Of a stretch of 64,000 bases of DNA, positions 27,402 through 36,773 are shown piece after piece. Origin of the DNA: Ideonella_A sp031398385 (lineage in GTDB: Bacteria; Pseudomonadota; Gammaproteobacteria; Burkholderiales; Burkholderiaceae_C); contig JANNNE010000145.1 in the NCBI GenBank assembly GCA_031398385.1, positions 1-64,000 of the forward strand. Reading direction: 5' to 3'. The position numbers and the translations under genes are program-made. The stretch's first letter is position 1, and every line of letters begins with the position of its first letter. The notes below the pieces were generated by a model. The model made no database searches, was not told the DNA's origin, and saw only the letters and a list, made by a program, of their open reading frames with translations.

Positions 27402-27740
27402 ATGAAGATGGTGACTGCAATCATCAAGCCGTTCAAGCTCGATGAAGTGCGCGAGGCGCTCAGCACGATTGGTGTGCAAGGGGTGACAGTGACCGAGGTC
27501 AAGGGCTTCGGTCGGCAAAAGGGGCATACCGAGCTGTACCGGGGTGCTGAATATGTTGTCGACTTTCTGCCGAAGGTGAAGGTCGAAGCCGCGGTCGACG
27601 ACGCCATCGTCGACCAGGTGATCGAGGCAATCGAATCATCGGCGCGCACCGGCAAGATCGGTGACGGAAAGATCTTCGTATCCGCGCTCGAACAGGTGAT
27701 CCGAATTCGCACTGGCGAAACCGGCAAGGACGCGCTCTAA
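27402..27740 (+). CDS. glnK: nitrogen regulatory PII protein GlnK
   Basis: Trimeric PII signal protein of 112 residues that senses ATP, ADP and 2-oxoglutarate and, when de-uridylylated, plugs the AmtB channel. The uridylylation site Tyr51 lies in GHTELYRGAEYVVDFLP (T-loop), and the signature KVEAAVDDAIVDQVIEAI and the C-terminal GDGKIFVSALEQVIRIRTGE are present. AAAGGAG precedes the ATG. It sits 27 bp after torF and 28 bp before amtB, the usual glnK-amtB pairing. Confidence 0.96.
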   Translation: MKMVTAIIKPFKLDEVREALSTIGVQGVTVTEVKGFGRQKGHTELYRGAEYVVDFLPKVKVEAAVDDAIVDQVIEAIESSARTGKIGDGKIFVSALEQVIRIRTGETGKDAL

Positions 27741-27768
27741 GCCCCCAACCCAAGAACCAAGAACGGTC

Positions 27769-29172
27769 ATGAAAAAATTGCTTGCTACATTGGTACTTGG
27801 CCTTGCCGGCCTCGGAATTTCCGGGCTGGCCCTGGCCCAGGCTGCATCGGCTCCCGAAGCCGCCGCGGCTGTTGTCGAAGCTGCGTCGGCAGCGGCCCCT
27901 GCGGCCGCAGATGCAGTTGCAGTTGCTGCTGCAGTGGTCGCGACGGTCAACAAGGGCGACGTTGCCTGGATGATGACTGCAACACTGCTGGTCATCTTCA
28001 TGGCGGTTCCCGGCCTGGCGCTGTTCTACGGCGGTCTGGTCCGCAGCAAGAACATGCTGTCGGTCCTGATGCAGGTATTGGTGGTGTTCTCCCTCATTAG
28101 CGTGTTGTGGGCCATATACGGCTACAGCTTGGCATTTGGCGGCGAGGGCGCGATCATCGGCTCGCTTGACAAGATATTCCTGAAAGGCGTGACGGTCGCG
28201 TCGCTGGCCGATACCTTCACACCGGAAGCCAAGCTGCCCGAGTTCGTTTTCATCGCATTCCAGGCGACCTTTGCCGGCATCACCTGTGCGCTGATCGTCG
28301 GCTCGTTCGCCGAACGCATGAAATTCGCCGCCGTGCTGGCCTTCTCGGTCCTGTGGTTTACCTTCTGCTACCTGCCGATTGCACACATGGTGTGGGGTTC
28401 GGGTGGTTATCTGCTCGGCAAGGGTGCCCTCGATTTTGCCGGTGGCACGGTGGTGCATATCAATGCCGGTGTGGCCGGTCTGGTTGGCGCGTACGTGCTG
28501 GGCAAACGCATCGGTTACGGCAAGGAGTCGATGACGCCGCACTCGTTGACCTTGACCATGGTCGGCGCCTCGATGCTGTGGGTCGGCTGGTTCGGTTTCA
28601 ACGCGGGCTCCAACCTCGAAGCCACCAGTGGCGCGGCGCTGGCATTCATCAACACCTTGTTCGCGACCGCCGCTGCTGTCCTGTCCTGGTGCATCGGTGA
28701 GGCCCTGGCGAAAGGCAAGGCCTCGATGCTTGGTGCAGCATCCGGCGCGGTGGCGGGCCTGGTTGCCATCACGCCGGCCTGCGGATCGGTCGGCCCGATG
28801 GGTTCGATCATCATCGGCCTGCTGGCTGGCTTCGTCTGCCTGTGGGGTGTCAACGGCCTGAAAAAGATACTGGGTGCGGACGACTCGCTGGATGTATTCG
28901 GCGTCCACGGCGTCGGCGGTATCCTCGGCGCGATCCTGACCGGTGTCTTCACTGCACCATCTTTGGGCGGAACCGGCAAGGACGATTTCTCGATCGCCAG
29001 CCAGGTCATCATCCAGGCCGAGGGTGTGCTGATCACGATCGTCTGGTCGGCGGTAGTGGCCTTCATCGCCTACAAGTTGATCGACATGGTGATCGGACTG
29101 CGCGTTCCGGAAGACGAAGAGCGCGAAGGTCTGGACATCACGTCGCACGGCGAGACCGCGTATCACAACTGA
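27769..29172 (+). CDS. amtB: ammonium transporter AmtB
   Basis: Inner-membrane ammonium channel, 467 residues. An N-terminal signal-like segment (MKKLLATLVLGLAGLGISGL) and an unusually Ala/Val-rich stretch (about 25-60) come before the eleven-helix core. The twin pore histidines are visible in GGTVVHINAGVAGLVGAYVLG and FGVHGVGGILGAILTG, and the family signatures MLSVLMQVLVVFSLISVLW, FAERMKFAAVL and MTPHSLTLTMVGASMLWVGW are intact. Cotranscribed with torF and glnK and followed by a strong terminator. Confidence 0.96.
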   Translation: MKKLLATLVLGLAGLGISGLALAQAASAPEAAAAVVEAASAAAPAAADAVAVAAAVVATVNKGDVAWMMTATLLVIFMAVPGLALFYGGLVRSKNMLSVLMQVLVVFSLISVLWAIYGYSLAFGGEGAIIGSLDKIFLKGVTVASLADTFTPEAKLPEFVFIAFQATFAGITCALIVGSFAERMKFAAVLAFSVLWFTFCYLPIAHMVWGSGGYLLGKGALDFAGGTVVHINAGVAGLVGAYVLGKRIGYGKESMTPHSLTLTMVGASMLWVGWFGFNAGSNLEATSGAALAFINTLFATAAAVLSWCIGEALAKGKASMLGAASGAVAGLVAITPACGSVGPMGSIIIGLLAGFVCLWGVNGLKKILGADDSLDVFGVHGVGGILGAILTGVFTAPSLGGTGKDDFSIASQVIIQAEGVLITIVWSAVVAFIAYKLIDMVIGLRVPEDEEREGLDITSHGETAYHN

Positions 29173-29230
29173 TTTCGCCCCGATCCGGGTCTGCGGGGCG
29201 TGAAAACGCGCGCCGCGGCACCCGCCTCCG

Positions 29231-29259
29231 AAAAGCCGCCCGCGATGGCGGCTTTTTTT
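29231..29259 (+). terminator. Rho-independent terminator after amtB
   Basis: Stem AAAAGCCGCC (29231-29240) pairs with GGCGGCTTTT (29247-29256) around a 6-base loop and runs into seven T residues (29253-29259). It lies about 60 bp after the amtB stop and ends the nitrogen operon before gshA. Confidence 0.93.
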
Positions 29260-29343
29260 CGATTGAACTTGCATCTTCGGCATGCACTCCCACATGCCTA
29301 GAATTCGCGACTCCCCTCCCGTTCCCGCTTACCTGGGCAGCCC

Positions 29344-30639
29344 ATGGTTCCACACCTCATCACCGCACTGACCGGGCCGATCAACGAGCTGGAACAACGC
29401 ATTCTCGAATCGCTGCCCGCCATCGAGCGCTGGTTCCGCCTCGAATGGATGGAGCACACGCCGCCGTTCTATACCTCGGTGGATGTGCGCAACGCCGGAT
29501 TCAAGCTGGCGCCGGTCGATACCAACCTGTTCCCGGGCTCCTTCAACCTGCTGACCAACGAGATGTTGCCGCTGGCCGTACAGGCGGCGATGGCCGCGAT
29601 CGAGAAGATCTGTCCGGAGGCGAAGAATCTGTTGCTGATTCCCGAGCGCCGCACCTCCGACCCCGGCTATCTGATGAATCTGTCGCAGCTGACCCGCATC
29701 TTTCATCAGGCTGGCATGAACGTGCGGCTGGGCACCAGCGACGAAACCATCCAGACGCCGACGCCGGTTGAACTGCCCGATGGCAGCTCGCTGACGCTGG
29801 AGCCGCTGGTGCGCACGCGCGGGCGTCTCGGATTGAAGAATTTCGATCCCTGCACGATCCTGCTCAACAGCCAGCTGGCCAACGGCATCCCGAAGGCGCT
29901 CGAGTCGATTCACGAGCAGTATCTGTTGCCGCCGCTGCATGCGGGATGGACGATGCGGCGCCGTTCGCAGCACCTGCACGCCTACGAGGAAGTAGCCAAG
30001 AAGTTCGCCAAGCTGCTCGGCATGGACCCCTGGCTGATCAATCCGATGTACACGCGTTGTGAACATGTCGATCTGGCCGCCGAGTCCGGTGCCGAGAGCC
30101 TGACCTCCAGTGCCGATGCCCTGCTCGCCAAGGTGCGGCGCAAATACAAGGAATACGGCATCCAGGAGAAACCGTTCGTGATCGTCAAGGCGAACGCCGG
30201 GGCTGGGTCGTCTGCGGTGATGACGGTGCGCGACGCCAAGGAAATCGCCGAACTCGGCAACACCATGCGCAGCCGGCTGAACGGGCGCAACGCCAGCCTG
30301 CAATTGCAGGAAGTGATTCTGCAGGAAGGCGTGCCGACCTACGAGCGCGTCAACGACGCGGTCGCCGAGCCGGTGGTCTACATGATCGATCGTTACGTGG
30401 TCGGCGGCTTCTACCGCGTGCACGCCCAGCGGGGCCCGGATGAAGCCCTGGATGAGCCCGGCGCCGACTACGTGCCACTCGCGTTCGCCGAGTCGGGGCA
30501 GTTTGCCAAGGTGGGGGCCAAGCCCGGCGCCAGTGCACCGAACCGGTTCTACATGTACGGGGTGATCGCGCGGCTGGCGATGGTTGCCGCATCCTACGAG
30601 CTGGAGGCGACCGATCCCGAGGCCGAGGTCTACGAATGA
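29344..30639 (+). CDS. gshA: glutamate-cysteine ligase, beta/acidithiobacilli type
   Basis: First enzyme of glutathione synthesis, joining glutamate and cysteine with ATP. The 431-residue sequence belongs to the non-classical GshA family found in Betaproteobacteria (TIGR02049-like) rather than the E. coli type: LITALTGPINELEQRILESL, VDVRNAGFKLAPVDTNLFPG, FNLLTNEMLPLA, LLIPERRTSDPGYL and FVIVKANAGAGSSAVMTVRD are recognisable. gshB follows after kup and DUF1415, about 2.7 kb downstream on the same strand. The start is the ATG at 29344, about 80 bp after the amtB terminator. Confidence 0.92.
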   Translation: MVPHLITALTGPINELEQRILESLPAIERWFRLEWMEHTPPFYTSVDVRNAGFKLAPVDTNLFPGSFNLLTNEMLPLAVQAAMAAIEKICPEAKNLLLIPERRTSDPGYLMNLSQLTRIFHQAGMNVRLGTSDETIQTPTPVELPDGSSLTLEPLVRTRGRLGLKNFDPCTILLNSQLANGIPKALESIHEQYLLPPLHAGWTMRRRSQHLHAYEEVAKKFAKLLGMDPWLINPMYTRCEHVDLAAESGAESLTSSADALLAKVRRKYKEYGIQEKPFVIVKANAGAGSSAVMTVRDAKEIAELGNTMRSRLNGRNASLQLQEVILQEGVPTYERVNDAVAEPVVYMIDRYVVGGFYRVHAQRGPDEALDEPGADYVPLAFAESGQFAKVGAKPGASAPNRFYMYGVIARLAMVAASYELEATDPEAEVYE

Positions 30640-30796
30640 TCCCCGGATCCGGCGCCTTGTCGGCGTGATGTTGCACCGCGGCAACTGATCCGGAACAAGC
30701 CGGCCCGCGCCGCGTGCGGGCGGCCTCAGGATGGCGGCGCGGCGCCACAATGGTCACCTGAATGATGCCTCGCGGCAACCCAGGCCGCGCTGAACC

Positions 30797-32671
30797 GTGA
30801 ATCCAGCTCACCATGGATCGAGCCTTGCCGCGTTGACGCTGGGCGCGGTCGGCATCGTCTACGGCGATATCGGCACCAGTCCGCTGTATGCCCTGAAGGA
30901 GGTCTTCGCCCATGGCCATGTGCCATTGACGCCGGCCAACATCTACGGCGTGCTGTCGCTCATCTTCTGGACGCTGACGATCGTCGTCTCGCTGAAATAT
31001 GTGGTGCTGATCCTGCGCGCCGACAACAATGGCGAGGGCGGCCTGATCGCGATGCTGGCGCTCGCTTCGCAGGCGGTCAAGCACCGGCCCAGGTTGCGGC
31101 GCAACTTGCTGCTGATCGGCATCTTCGGCACCGCGATCTTCTTTGGCGATGGCGTGATCACGCCGGCCATTTCGGTGTTGTCGGCGGTCGAGGGGCTGGA
31201 GGTCGCCGCACCCGGACTGCACCGTTTCATCGTGCCGATCACGCTGGTGGTCTTGACGGCCCTGTTCGTGATGCAGCGGTTCGGAACCGCACGGGTCGGA
31301 CGCCTGTTCGGCCCGATCACAGTGGTCTGGTTTCTTGTTCTGCTGCTGATGGGGGCGGTGCACATCGGGCGCAATCCCGCCATCTTGTGGGCGATCAGCC
31401 CGCACTATGCGCTGTCGTTCCTGGTGTTGCACACCTCGGTCGCGTTCATCGCGCTGGCGTCGGTCGTGTTGTGCGTCACCGGTGCCGAGGCGCTGTACGC
31501 CGACATGGGCCATTTCGGCAAGCGGCCGATCCGCACCGCCTGGTTTGGCCTGGTGATGCCGGCGCTGGTCGTCAACTATTTCGGCCAGGGGGCGATGCTG
31601 CTGGCGCACCCCGAAAACGTCAAGAATCCGTTTTATGAGATGGCGCCGACCTGGGCTCTCTATCCGTTGATCGGACTGGCCACCTGTGCCACCGTGATCG
31701 CCTCGCAGGCCTTGATCACGGCCGCCTTTTCGGTCACGAAACAGGCGATTCAGCTCGGCTATCTGCCACGGCTTCGGATCACGCACACCTCGGTGCGGGA
31801 AGCCGGCCAGGTCTACGTCCCGTTCGTCAACTGGAGCCTGTACGTCTGCATCGTGCTGGCGGTGGTTGCATTCGGCTCGAGCAGCAAGCTTGCCGGGGCA
31901 TACGGAATCGCCGTGACGATCGACATGCTGATCACGACCACGATGACCTTCTTCGTGATTCGCTACGCCTGGAAATATCCCTGGACCTTGTCGTTCGCCG
32001 CGACCGGATTCCTGTTCGCGATCGACTTCACGTTTTTCGCGGCCAACATCGTCAAGATTTTTGATGGCGGCTGGTTTCCGATTGTCATCGGTGCGGTGAT
32101 GTTCATGTTGATGATGACGTGGAAACAGGGTCGACGCTTGATGCGCAAGCGCCTGCGTGAAGACGCCATCGATCTCGAAAGCTTCCTCGGCTCGGTGTTC
32201 ATCAACCCGCCGCTTCGTGTGCCGGGAACCGCAGTTTTCCTGGTCAGCGAAAAAGGCGTCACGCCGAACGCGCTGCTGCACAACCTGAAGCACAACAAGG
32301 TGCTGCACCACACCAACCTGTTTGTCACCGTCGAGCACCACCAGGTGCCGTGGGTGGGCTTCGACAAGCGCTGCGAAATCGTTCCGATGGGCCGGGATTG
32401 CTGGCAGGTGAGCCTGCACTTCGGATTCAAGAACGAGCCCGATGTGCCGCAGGCACTGAAGCTGCTGGGCCGCAGCGGGGTCAACCTCGACCCGATGGAC
32501 ACCAGCTATTTCCTGTCGCGCGACATCGTGATCCCGACGCTGGGCAAGGGGATGTCGATCTGGCGCGAAAAGCTGTTTGCCAGCATGCACCGCAACGCAT
32601 CGGCGGCCGCCGATTTCCTCAGCTTGCCGACCAATCGAGTTGTTGAACTGGGCTCCAAGCTCGAGATCTGA
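30797..32671 (+). CDS. kup: Kup potassium uptake transporter
   Basis: Proton-coupled potassium transporter of the KUP/HAK/KT family, 624 residues. About twelve membrane helices occupy residues 10-450, starting with the signature AVGIVYGDIGTSPLYALKEVF and including FGDGVITPAISVLSAVEGLE and FGTARVGRLFGPI; the remaining part is a cytoplasmic domain. The start used is GTG 30797, a few residues before the first helix. It lies between gshA and gshB; potassium and glutathione are linked in KefC-type efflux control, but nothing here shows that link directly. Confidence 0.95.
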   Translation: MNPAHHGSSLAALTLGAVGIVYGDIGTSPLYALKEVFAHGHVPLTPANIYGVLSLIFWTLTIVVSLKYVVLILRADNNGEGGLIAMLALASQAVKHRPRLRRNLLLIGIFGTAIFFGDGVITPAISVLSAVEGLEVAAPGLHRFIVPITLVVLTALFVMQRFGTARVGRLFGPITVVWFLVLLLMGAVHIGRNPAILWAISPHYALSFLVLHTSVAFIALASVVLCVTGAEALYADMGHFGKRPIRTAWFGLVMPALVVNYFGQGAMLLAHPENVKNPFYEMAPTWALYPLIGLATCATVIASQALITAAFSVTKQAIQLGYLPRLRITHTSVREAGQVYVPFVNWSLYVCIVLAVVAFGSSSKLAGAYGIAVTIDMLITTTMTFFVIRYAWKYPWTLSFAATGFLFAIDFTFFAANIVKIFDGGWFPIVIGAVMFMLMMTWKQGRRLMRKRLREDAIDLESFLGSVFINPPLRVPGTAVFLVSEKGVTPNALLHNLKHNKVLHHTNLFVTVEHHQVPWVGFDKRCEIVPMGRDCWQVSLHFGFKNEPDVPQALKLLGRSGVNLDPMDTSYFLSRDIVIPTLGKGMSIWREKLFASMHRNASAAADFLSLPTNRVVELGSKLEI

Positions 32672-32672
32672 G

Positions 32673-33245
32673 ATGAGCGAGCCGACGCACCCGAAGCCGC
32701 CGGATCTCGAACCGCAAGTGGTCATCGCCAGCACGCTGGCCTGGCTCGACAAGGCCGTGATCGGACTCAACCTGTGCCCGTTTGCGAAAGCCGTGCGGAT
32801 CAAGGATTCGATCCGGCTGGTTTGCAGCGGTGCCCGCAACGAAGATGATCTGCGCGCCGATCTGCTGGACGAGCTGAAGCTGCTGGCGGCAGCCGATCCG
32901 CATCAGATCGAGACCAGCCTGCTGATCCATCCGCATGTGCTCGAAGACTTTCTCGACTACAACGACTTTCTGGATCGGGCCGATCGCTGCATTGTCGAGC
33001 TCGGGCTGGCCGGCGAGATCCAGATTGCCAGCTTCCATCCGGATTACCGGTTTGCCGGCACCGCCGCGCGGGCGATCGAGAACTACACCAACCGCTCGCC
33101 ATTCGCGATGCTGCATCTGCTGCGCGAGAGCAGCATCGAGCAGGCTCTGGCGAGTTTCCCCGATGCCGCGCAGATCTACCGGCGCAACATCGAGACGCTG
33201 CGGCAGCTCGGGACGGCGGGTTGGCGCCGCTTGTTCGAGGCCTGA
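32673..33245 (+). CDS. DUF1415 family protein
   Basis: A 190-residue cytoplasmic protein of unknown function. The conserved CPFA motif is seen in VIGLNLCPFAKAVRIKDSIR (residues about 29-48), followed by ETSLLIHPHVLEDFLDYNDFL, EIQIASFHPDYRFAGTAARAIENYTNRSP and the C-terminal RRNIETLRQLGTAGWRRLF. The single conserved Cys and His residues suggest a metal or redox site, but no activity is known. It starts 1 bp after the kup stop, so it is probably cotranscribed with kup. Confidence 0.9.
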   Translation: MSEPTHPKPPDLEPQVVIASTLAWLDKAVIGLNLCPFAKAVRIKDSIRLVCSGARNEDDLRADLLDELKLLAAADPHQIETSLLIHPHVLEDFLDYNDFLDRADRCIVELGLAGEIQIASFHPDYRFAGTAARAIENYTNRSPFAMLHLLRESSIEQALASFPDAAQIYRRNIETLRQLGTAGWRRLFEA

Positions 33246-33250
33246 GCGCC

Positions 33251-33267
33251 CGGCGGCACGGCCGCCG
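33251..33267 (+). terminator. GC hairpin after DUF1415
   Basis: CGGCGGC-ACG-GCCGCCG forms a 7-bp stem just after the DUF1415 stop codon. It is not followed by a T run, so it is at most a weak or factor-dependent 3' end before gshB. Confidence 0.35.
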
Positions 33268-33341
33268 CCGATTTGTGCAACAGTGGAGTGTGATGCGGCG
33301 CGTGACCGAGTGGCACCTCCAACGACAGGTCGAATCGAACC

Positions 33342-34319
33342 ATGAAAATTTTGTTCATCGCGGATCCGCTTGAACGATTCAACACCGCCAAGGACACCAG
33401 CTTCGCGATGATGCGCGAGGCGGCCGGCCGCGGGCATCGGTTGCTGGCTTGTCAGGCGGGCGACCTGCACTGGCAGCGCGGCGGCGAGGTGGGTGCCCGG
33501 GCGCGTTCGATCCGTCTGACCGACGCCGCGCTCGGCTCGTCGGCGGGCGATCGGGTCGGGCACTGGTTCGACGCCGAGTCGGCGCAGCCGCTGGCGCTGT
33601 CGGCCGTCGATGCCGTGTTGATGCGCAGCGACCCGCCGTTCGACCTCGAATATCTGTATGCCACGCACCTGCTGGGCCACGCCGAGCGCAGCGGCGCGCG
33701 GGTCTTCAACCGCCCGCAGGCGCTGCGCGATCATCCGGAAAAACTGGCGATCCTGGAGTTCGCCGAATTCAGCGGTCCGACGCTCGTGACCCGCAGCGCG
33801 GCCGACATCCGCCAGTTTCACGCCGAGCACCGCGACATCATCCTGAAGCCGCTCGACGGCATGGGCGGGGCCGGCATCTTCCGGGTCGGACCGGATGGCC
33901 TGAACCTCGGCAGCATCATCGAGACGCTGAATCGCGACGGCGCGCAATCGGTGATGGTGCAGCGCTATCTGCACGAGATCGTCGACGGCGACAAGCGCAT
34001 TCTGCTGATCGACGGCAAGCCGATTCCGCACGCCTTGGCCCGCATCCCGCAGGGCAGCGAAATTCGCGGCAACCTGGCGGTTGGCGGCAAGGGGGTGGCT
34101 CAGCCGTTGTCGGCACGTGATCGCGAAATCGCCGAACAGATCGGCCCGGTGCTGGCCGCGCGCGGCCTGCTGCTGGTGGGGCTGGACGTGATCGGCGATT
34201 GCGTGACCGAAATCAACGTCACCAGCCCGACCGGATTCCAGGAAATCATGAAGCAGACCGGCTTCGATGTGGCGAAGGTTTTCGTCGACGCGCTGGAGGC
34301 TGCGGTGGGCGGCAGCTGA
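33342..34319 (+). CDS. gshB: glutathione synthetase GshB
   Basis: ATP-grasp ligase of 325 residues that adds glycine to gamma-glutamylcysteine. The N-terminal segment MKILFIADPLERFNTAKDTS, the RSDPPFDLEYLYATHLLGHAE motif, the ATP-grasp core DIILKPLDGMGGAGIFRV (about residues 165-182), QRYLHEIVDGDKRILLIDGKP and the metal-binding EINVTSPTGFQEI are all present. Together with gshA about 2.7 kb upstream on the same strand, the glutathione pathway is complete in this window. Confidence 0.95.
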   Translation: MKILFIADPLERFNTAKDTSFAMMREAAGRGHRLLACQAGDLHWQRGGEVGARARSIRLTDAALGSSAGDRVGHWFDAESAQPLALSAVDAVLMRSDPPFDLEYLYATHLLGHAERSGARVFNRPQALRDHPEKLAILEFAEFSGPTLVTRSAADIRQFHAEHRDIILKPLDGMGGAGIFRVGPDGLNLGSIIETLNRDGAQSVMVQRYLHEIVDGDKRILLIDGKPIPHALARIPQGSEIRGNLAVGGKGVAQPLSARDREIAEQIGPVLAARGLLLVGLDVIGDCVTEINVTSPTGFQEIMKQTGFDVAKVFVDALEAAVGGS

Positions 34320-34398
34320 GCGGCGGCCTGGCGCTACAGCCAGCACCGGTTGCGGTCGCGGTCGATAATCGAAGGCTCCGCTTTTCGCGAATGTCTCC

Positions 34399-36327
34399 AT
34401 GGCCCTGCTGTCACTGTCCAACGCTCAACTCGCCTTCGGCCACGTCCCGCTGCTGGACAGTGCCGCCTTTTCGCTCGAAGGCGGCGAACGGCTCGGCCTG
34501 ATCGGCCGCAATGGCGCGGGCAAGTCGTCGCTGCTGAAGGTGCTGGCGGGGCTGGAAAAGCTCGACGACGGCTTGCTGCAGATGACACAGGGCCTGCGCA
34601 TCCGCTATGTACCGCAGGAGCCCGAGTTCAACGCCGTGCACAGCGTATTCGATGTGGTCAGCGAGGGTGTGGCGGAAGCCCGGGCGGTGCGGCAGCAATA
34701 CGAGGAACACGCCGATGGCGTCGACCTCGATGCGCTCCAGACCCGGATCGAATCGCTCGATGCCTGGACCTGGGAGCAGCGAGTCGAGACGACGCTGGCC
34801 CGTCTGCACCTGGACGGCGACCGACCGATCGTCGAGTTGAGCGGCGGCATGAAGAAGCGGGTCGCGCTGGCGCAGGCGCTGGTCGCGGTGCCGGAAATCC
34901 TGCTGCTGGACGAGCCCACCAACCACCTCGACCTGGATTCGATCGCCTGGCTCGAGGAACTGCTGCGCAGCTTCAAGGGTGCGGTGATGCTGATCACCCA
35001 CGACCGCGCCTTTCTGGATGCCGTGGCAACCCGCATCATCGAGCTCGACCGTGGCCAGATCCGCAGCTATCCGGGCAATTTCACCGCCTACGAGCGCTTG
35101 AAGGAGGAGCAGCTGGCTTCGGAATCACTGGCCAATGCACGTGCCGACAAGTTGCTGGCGCAGGAAGAGGTCTGGATCCGCAAAGGCGTCGAAGCCCGAC
35201 GCACCCGCAGCGTGGCCCGGATCGAGCGCCTGAGTGTGCTGCGCGCGCAGCGTCAGGCGCGGCGCGATTCGCTCGGGCAGGTGCGCCTGGAGGTCGACTC
35301 GGGCACGCCCAGCGGCAAGATCGTGGCGGAGCTGAAAGATGTGGTGATGAGTTTCGGCGACGCCGACGAGCGCCGCACCATCGTCGACGGATTCAGCGCG
35401 ACCATCCTGCGTGGCGACAAGGTCGGCCTGATCGGCCCGAATGGCGCGGGCAAGACGACGCTGCTGAAATTGATCCTGGGCGAATTGAAGCCGACGCGTG
35501 GCAGCGTGCGTCAGGGCACCCGGCTGGAGGTGGCCTATTTCGACCAGATGCGTGCCGGTCTGAACCTGGACGCGACTTTGGCCGACACCATCAGCCCCGG
35601 CAGCGAATGGGTCGAGTTTGCCGGGCAGCGAAAACACGTGATGAGTTACCTCAACGATTTCCTGTTTTCGCCTGAGCGTGCCAATTCACCGGTGCGCACC
35701 CTGAGCGGTGGCGAACGAAACCGGGTCTTGCTGGCGCGCCTGTTTGCCTTGCCTGCCAATGTGCTGGTTCTCGACGAGCCGACCAACGACCTCGACATCG
35801 ATACCCTGGAACTGCTCGAGGAGTTGCTGCAGAGCTACGCTGGCACGGTTTTCCTGGTCAGCCACGACCGGCGATTTCTCGACAACGTGGTCACCAGCAC
35901 AATCGCCTGGGAGGGCGATCCGGCTTTCGGCGGGCAGCCGGGCCAATGGCGCGAATATGAAGGCGGGTACGAGGATTGGGCTGTGCAACGAGCGCGGGCG
36001 CAATCGCTGCGCGAACAGTCTGCGGCTGCCGACAAGGGGCGAGCGTTGCAGACCAAGGGCGGCGCTGCCAAGACCACCGGCGCCGCGTTCGAGCCTCAGA
36101 AGCGGGTCAAGCTGAGCTACAAGGAACAGCGCGAGCTTGACGAGTTGCCGGGTCGGATCGAGGCCTTGGAGGCCGAACAATCGGCGTTGAACGCCTTGCT
36201 GGCGGATCCTGCGCTCTATGTGTCGGACGCGCCGAAGGCGGCCAATGCGCAGCAACGCTGCGCGCAGATCGATGACTTGCTGTTGGCCGCCCTCGAGCGC
36301 TGGGAGGCGCTGGGGAATCGGAAGTGA
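34399..36327 (+). CDS. uup: ABC-F family ATPase Uup
   Basis: Soluble protein of 642 residues with two ABC ATPase domains and no membrane part. Domain 1: Walker A GRNGAGKSS (about 36), signature LSGGMKKR, Walker B EILLLDEPTNHLDLDS. The linker (about 240-315) is charged and helical (P-site interaction motif region). Domain 2: GPNGAGKTT (about 351), LSGGERNR, VLVLDEPTNDLDIDT. The C-terminal helical region with GRIEALEAEQSALNALL near residue 600 is typical of Uup, which acts on ribosomes and affects transposon excision and RecG-related branched DNA. Confidence 0.93.
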   Translation: MALLSLSNAQLAFGHVPLLDSAAFSLEGGERLGLIGRNGAGKSSLLKVLAGLEKLDDGLLQMTQGLRIRYVPQEPEFNAVHSVFDVVSEGVAEARAVRQQYEEHADGVDLDALQTRIESLDAWTWEQRVETTLARLHLDGDRPIVELSGGMKKRVALAQALVAVPEILLLDEPTNHLDLDSIAWLEELLRSFKGAVMLITHDRAFLDAVATRIIELDRGQIRSYPGNFTAYERLKEEQLASESLANARADKLLAQEEVWIRKGVEARRTRSVARIERLSVLRAQRQARRDSLGQVRLEVDSGTPSGKIVAELKDVVMSFGDADERRTIVDGFSATILRGDKVGLIGPNGAGKTTLLKLILGELKPTRGSVRQGTRLEVAYFDQMRAGLNLDATLADTISPGSEWVEFAGQRKHVMSYLNDFLFSPERANSPVRTLSGGERNRVLLARLFALPANVLVLDEPTNDLDIDTLELLEELLQSYAGTVFLVSHDRRFLDNVVTSTIAWEGDPAFGGQPGQWREYEGGYEDWAVQRARAQSLREQSAAADKGRALQTKGGAAKTTGAAFEPQKRVKLSYKEQRELDELPGRIEALEAEQSALNALLADPALYVSDAPKAANAQQRCAQIDDLLLAALERWEALGNRK

Positions 36328-36399
36328 CGCGACGAACGAAGAGGCGCTGCGGAAAGATGCGCCTGCGGGGCTGATTGGCCGCGATCGGCCGGACTCCGT

Positions 36400-36663
36400 T
36401 CAGTGCGCGCGACGCCTCACGGCCGGTGCGCCACCGCCTTGGCGTTCGATGTGGCGGAACGTGATTCGACCTTTGCTCAGGTCGTAGGGCGACATCTCGA
36501 GCGAGACGGCATCTCCGGCAAGAATCCGGATGTGGTGTTTTTTCATGCGGCCCGACGTGTAGGCGACCAGTTGGTGGCCATTTTCGAGCGTGACGCGAAA
36601 TCGCGAATCTGGCAGCACCTCGGTCACGGTGCCTTGCATTTCAATCAATTCTTCTTTGGCCAA
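36400..36663 (-). CDS. infA: translation initiation factor IF-1 (long beta-proteobacterial form)
   Basis: S1-fold factor that occupies the ribosomal A site during initiation. The 87-residue product contains EELIEMQGTVTEVLPDSRFR, VTLENGHQLVAYTSGRMKKHHIRI and DAVSLEMSPYDLSKGRITFR, followed by a C-terminal extension HIERQGGGAPAVRRRAH absent from the usual 72-residue form. The start must be TTG at 36661-36663, with AGGAG six bases upstream; no ATG or GTG exists near it in frame. Betaproteobacteria often carry two IF-1 genes, one ribosomal-operon copy and one solitary copy like this; only one is seen here. Confidence 0.93.
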   Translation of the reverse strand: MAKEELIEMQGTVTEVLPDSRFRVTLENGHQLVAYTSGRMKKHHIRILAGDAVSLEMSPYDLSKGRITFRHIERQGGGAPAVRRRAH

Positions 36664-36773
36664 ATGGGGCTCCTGAGCCGGCGTGAAATGGAAAATCCCG
36701 TGACACGACAGCCGGGCATTGTATCTGAGGCCCCCGAAAAACGCACGTTGCGTCAGGTCCTGCGGCCAGCTTG

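Noticed and set aside
30350..32839. 829-codon open frame antisense to kup and its neighbours
   Set aside because: Composition is typical of antisense frames in GC-rich DNA, and it spans three well-supported sense genes.
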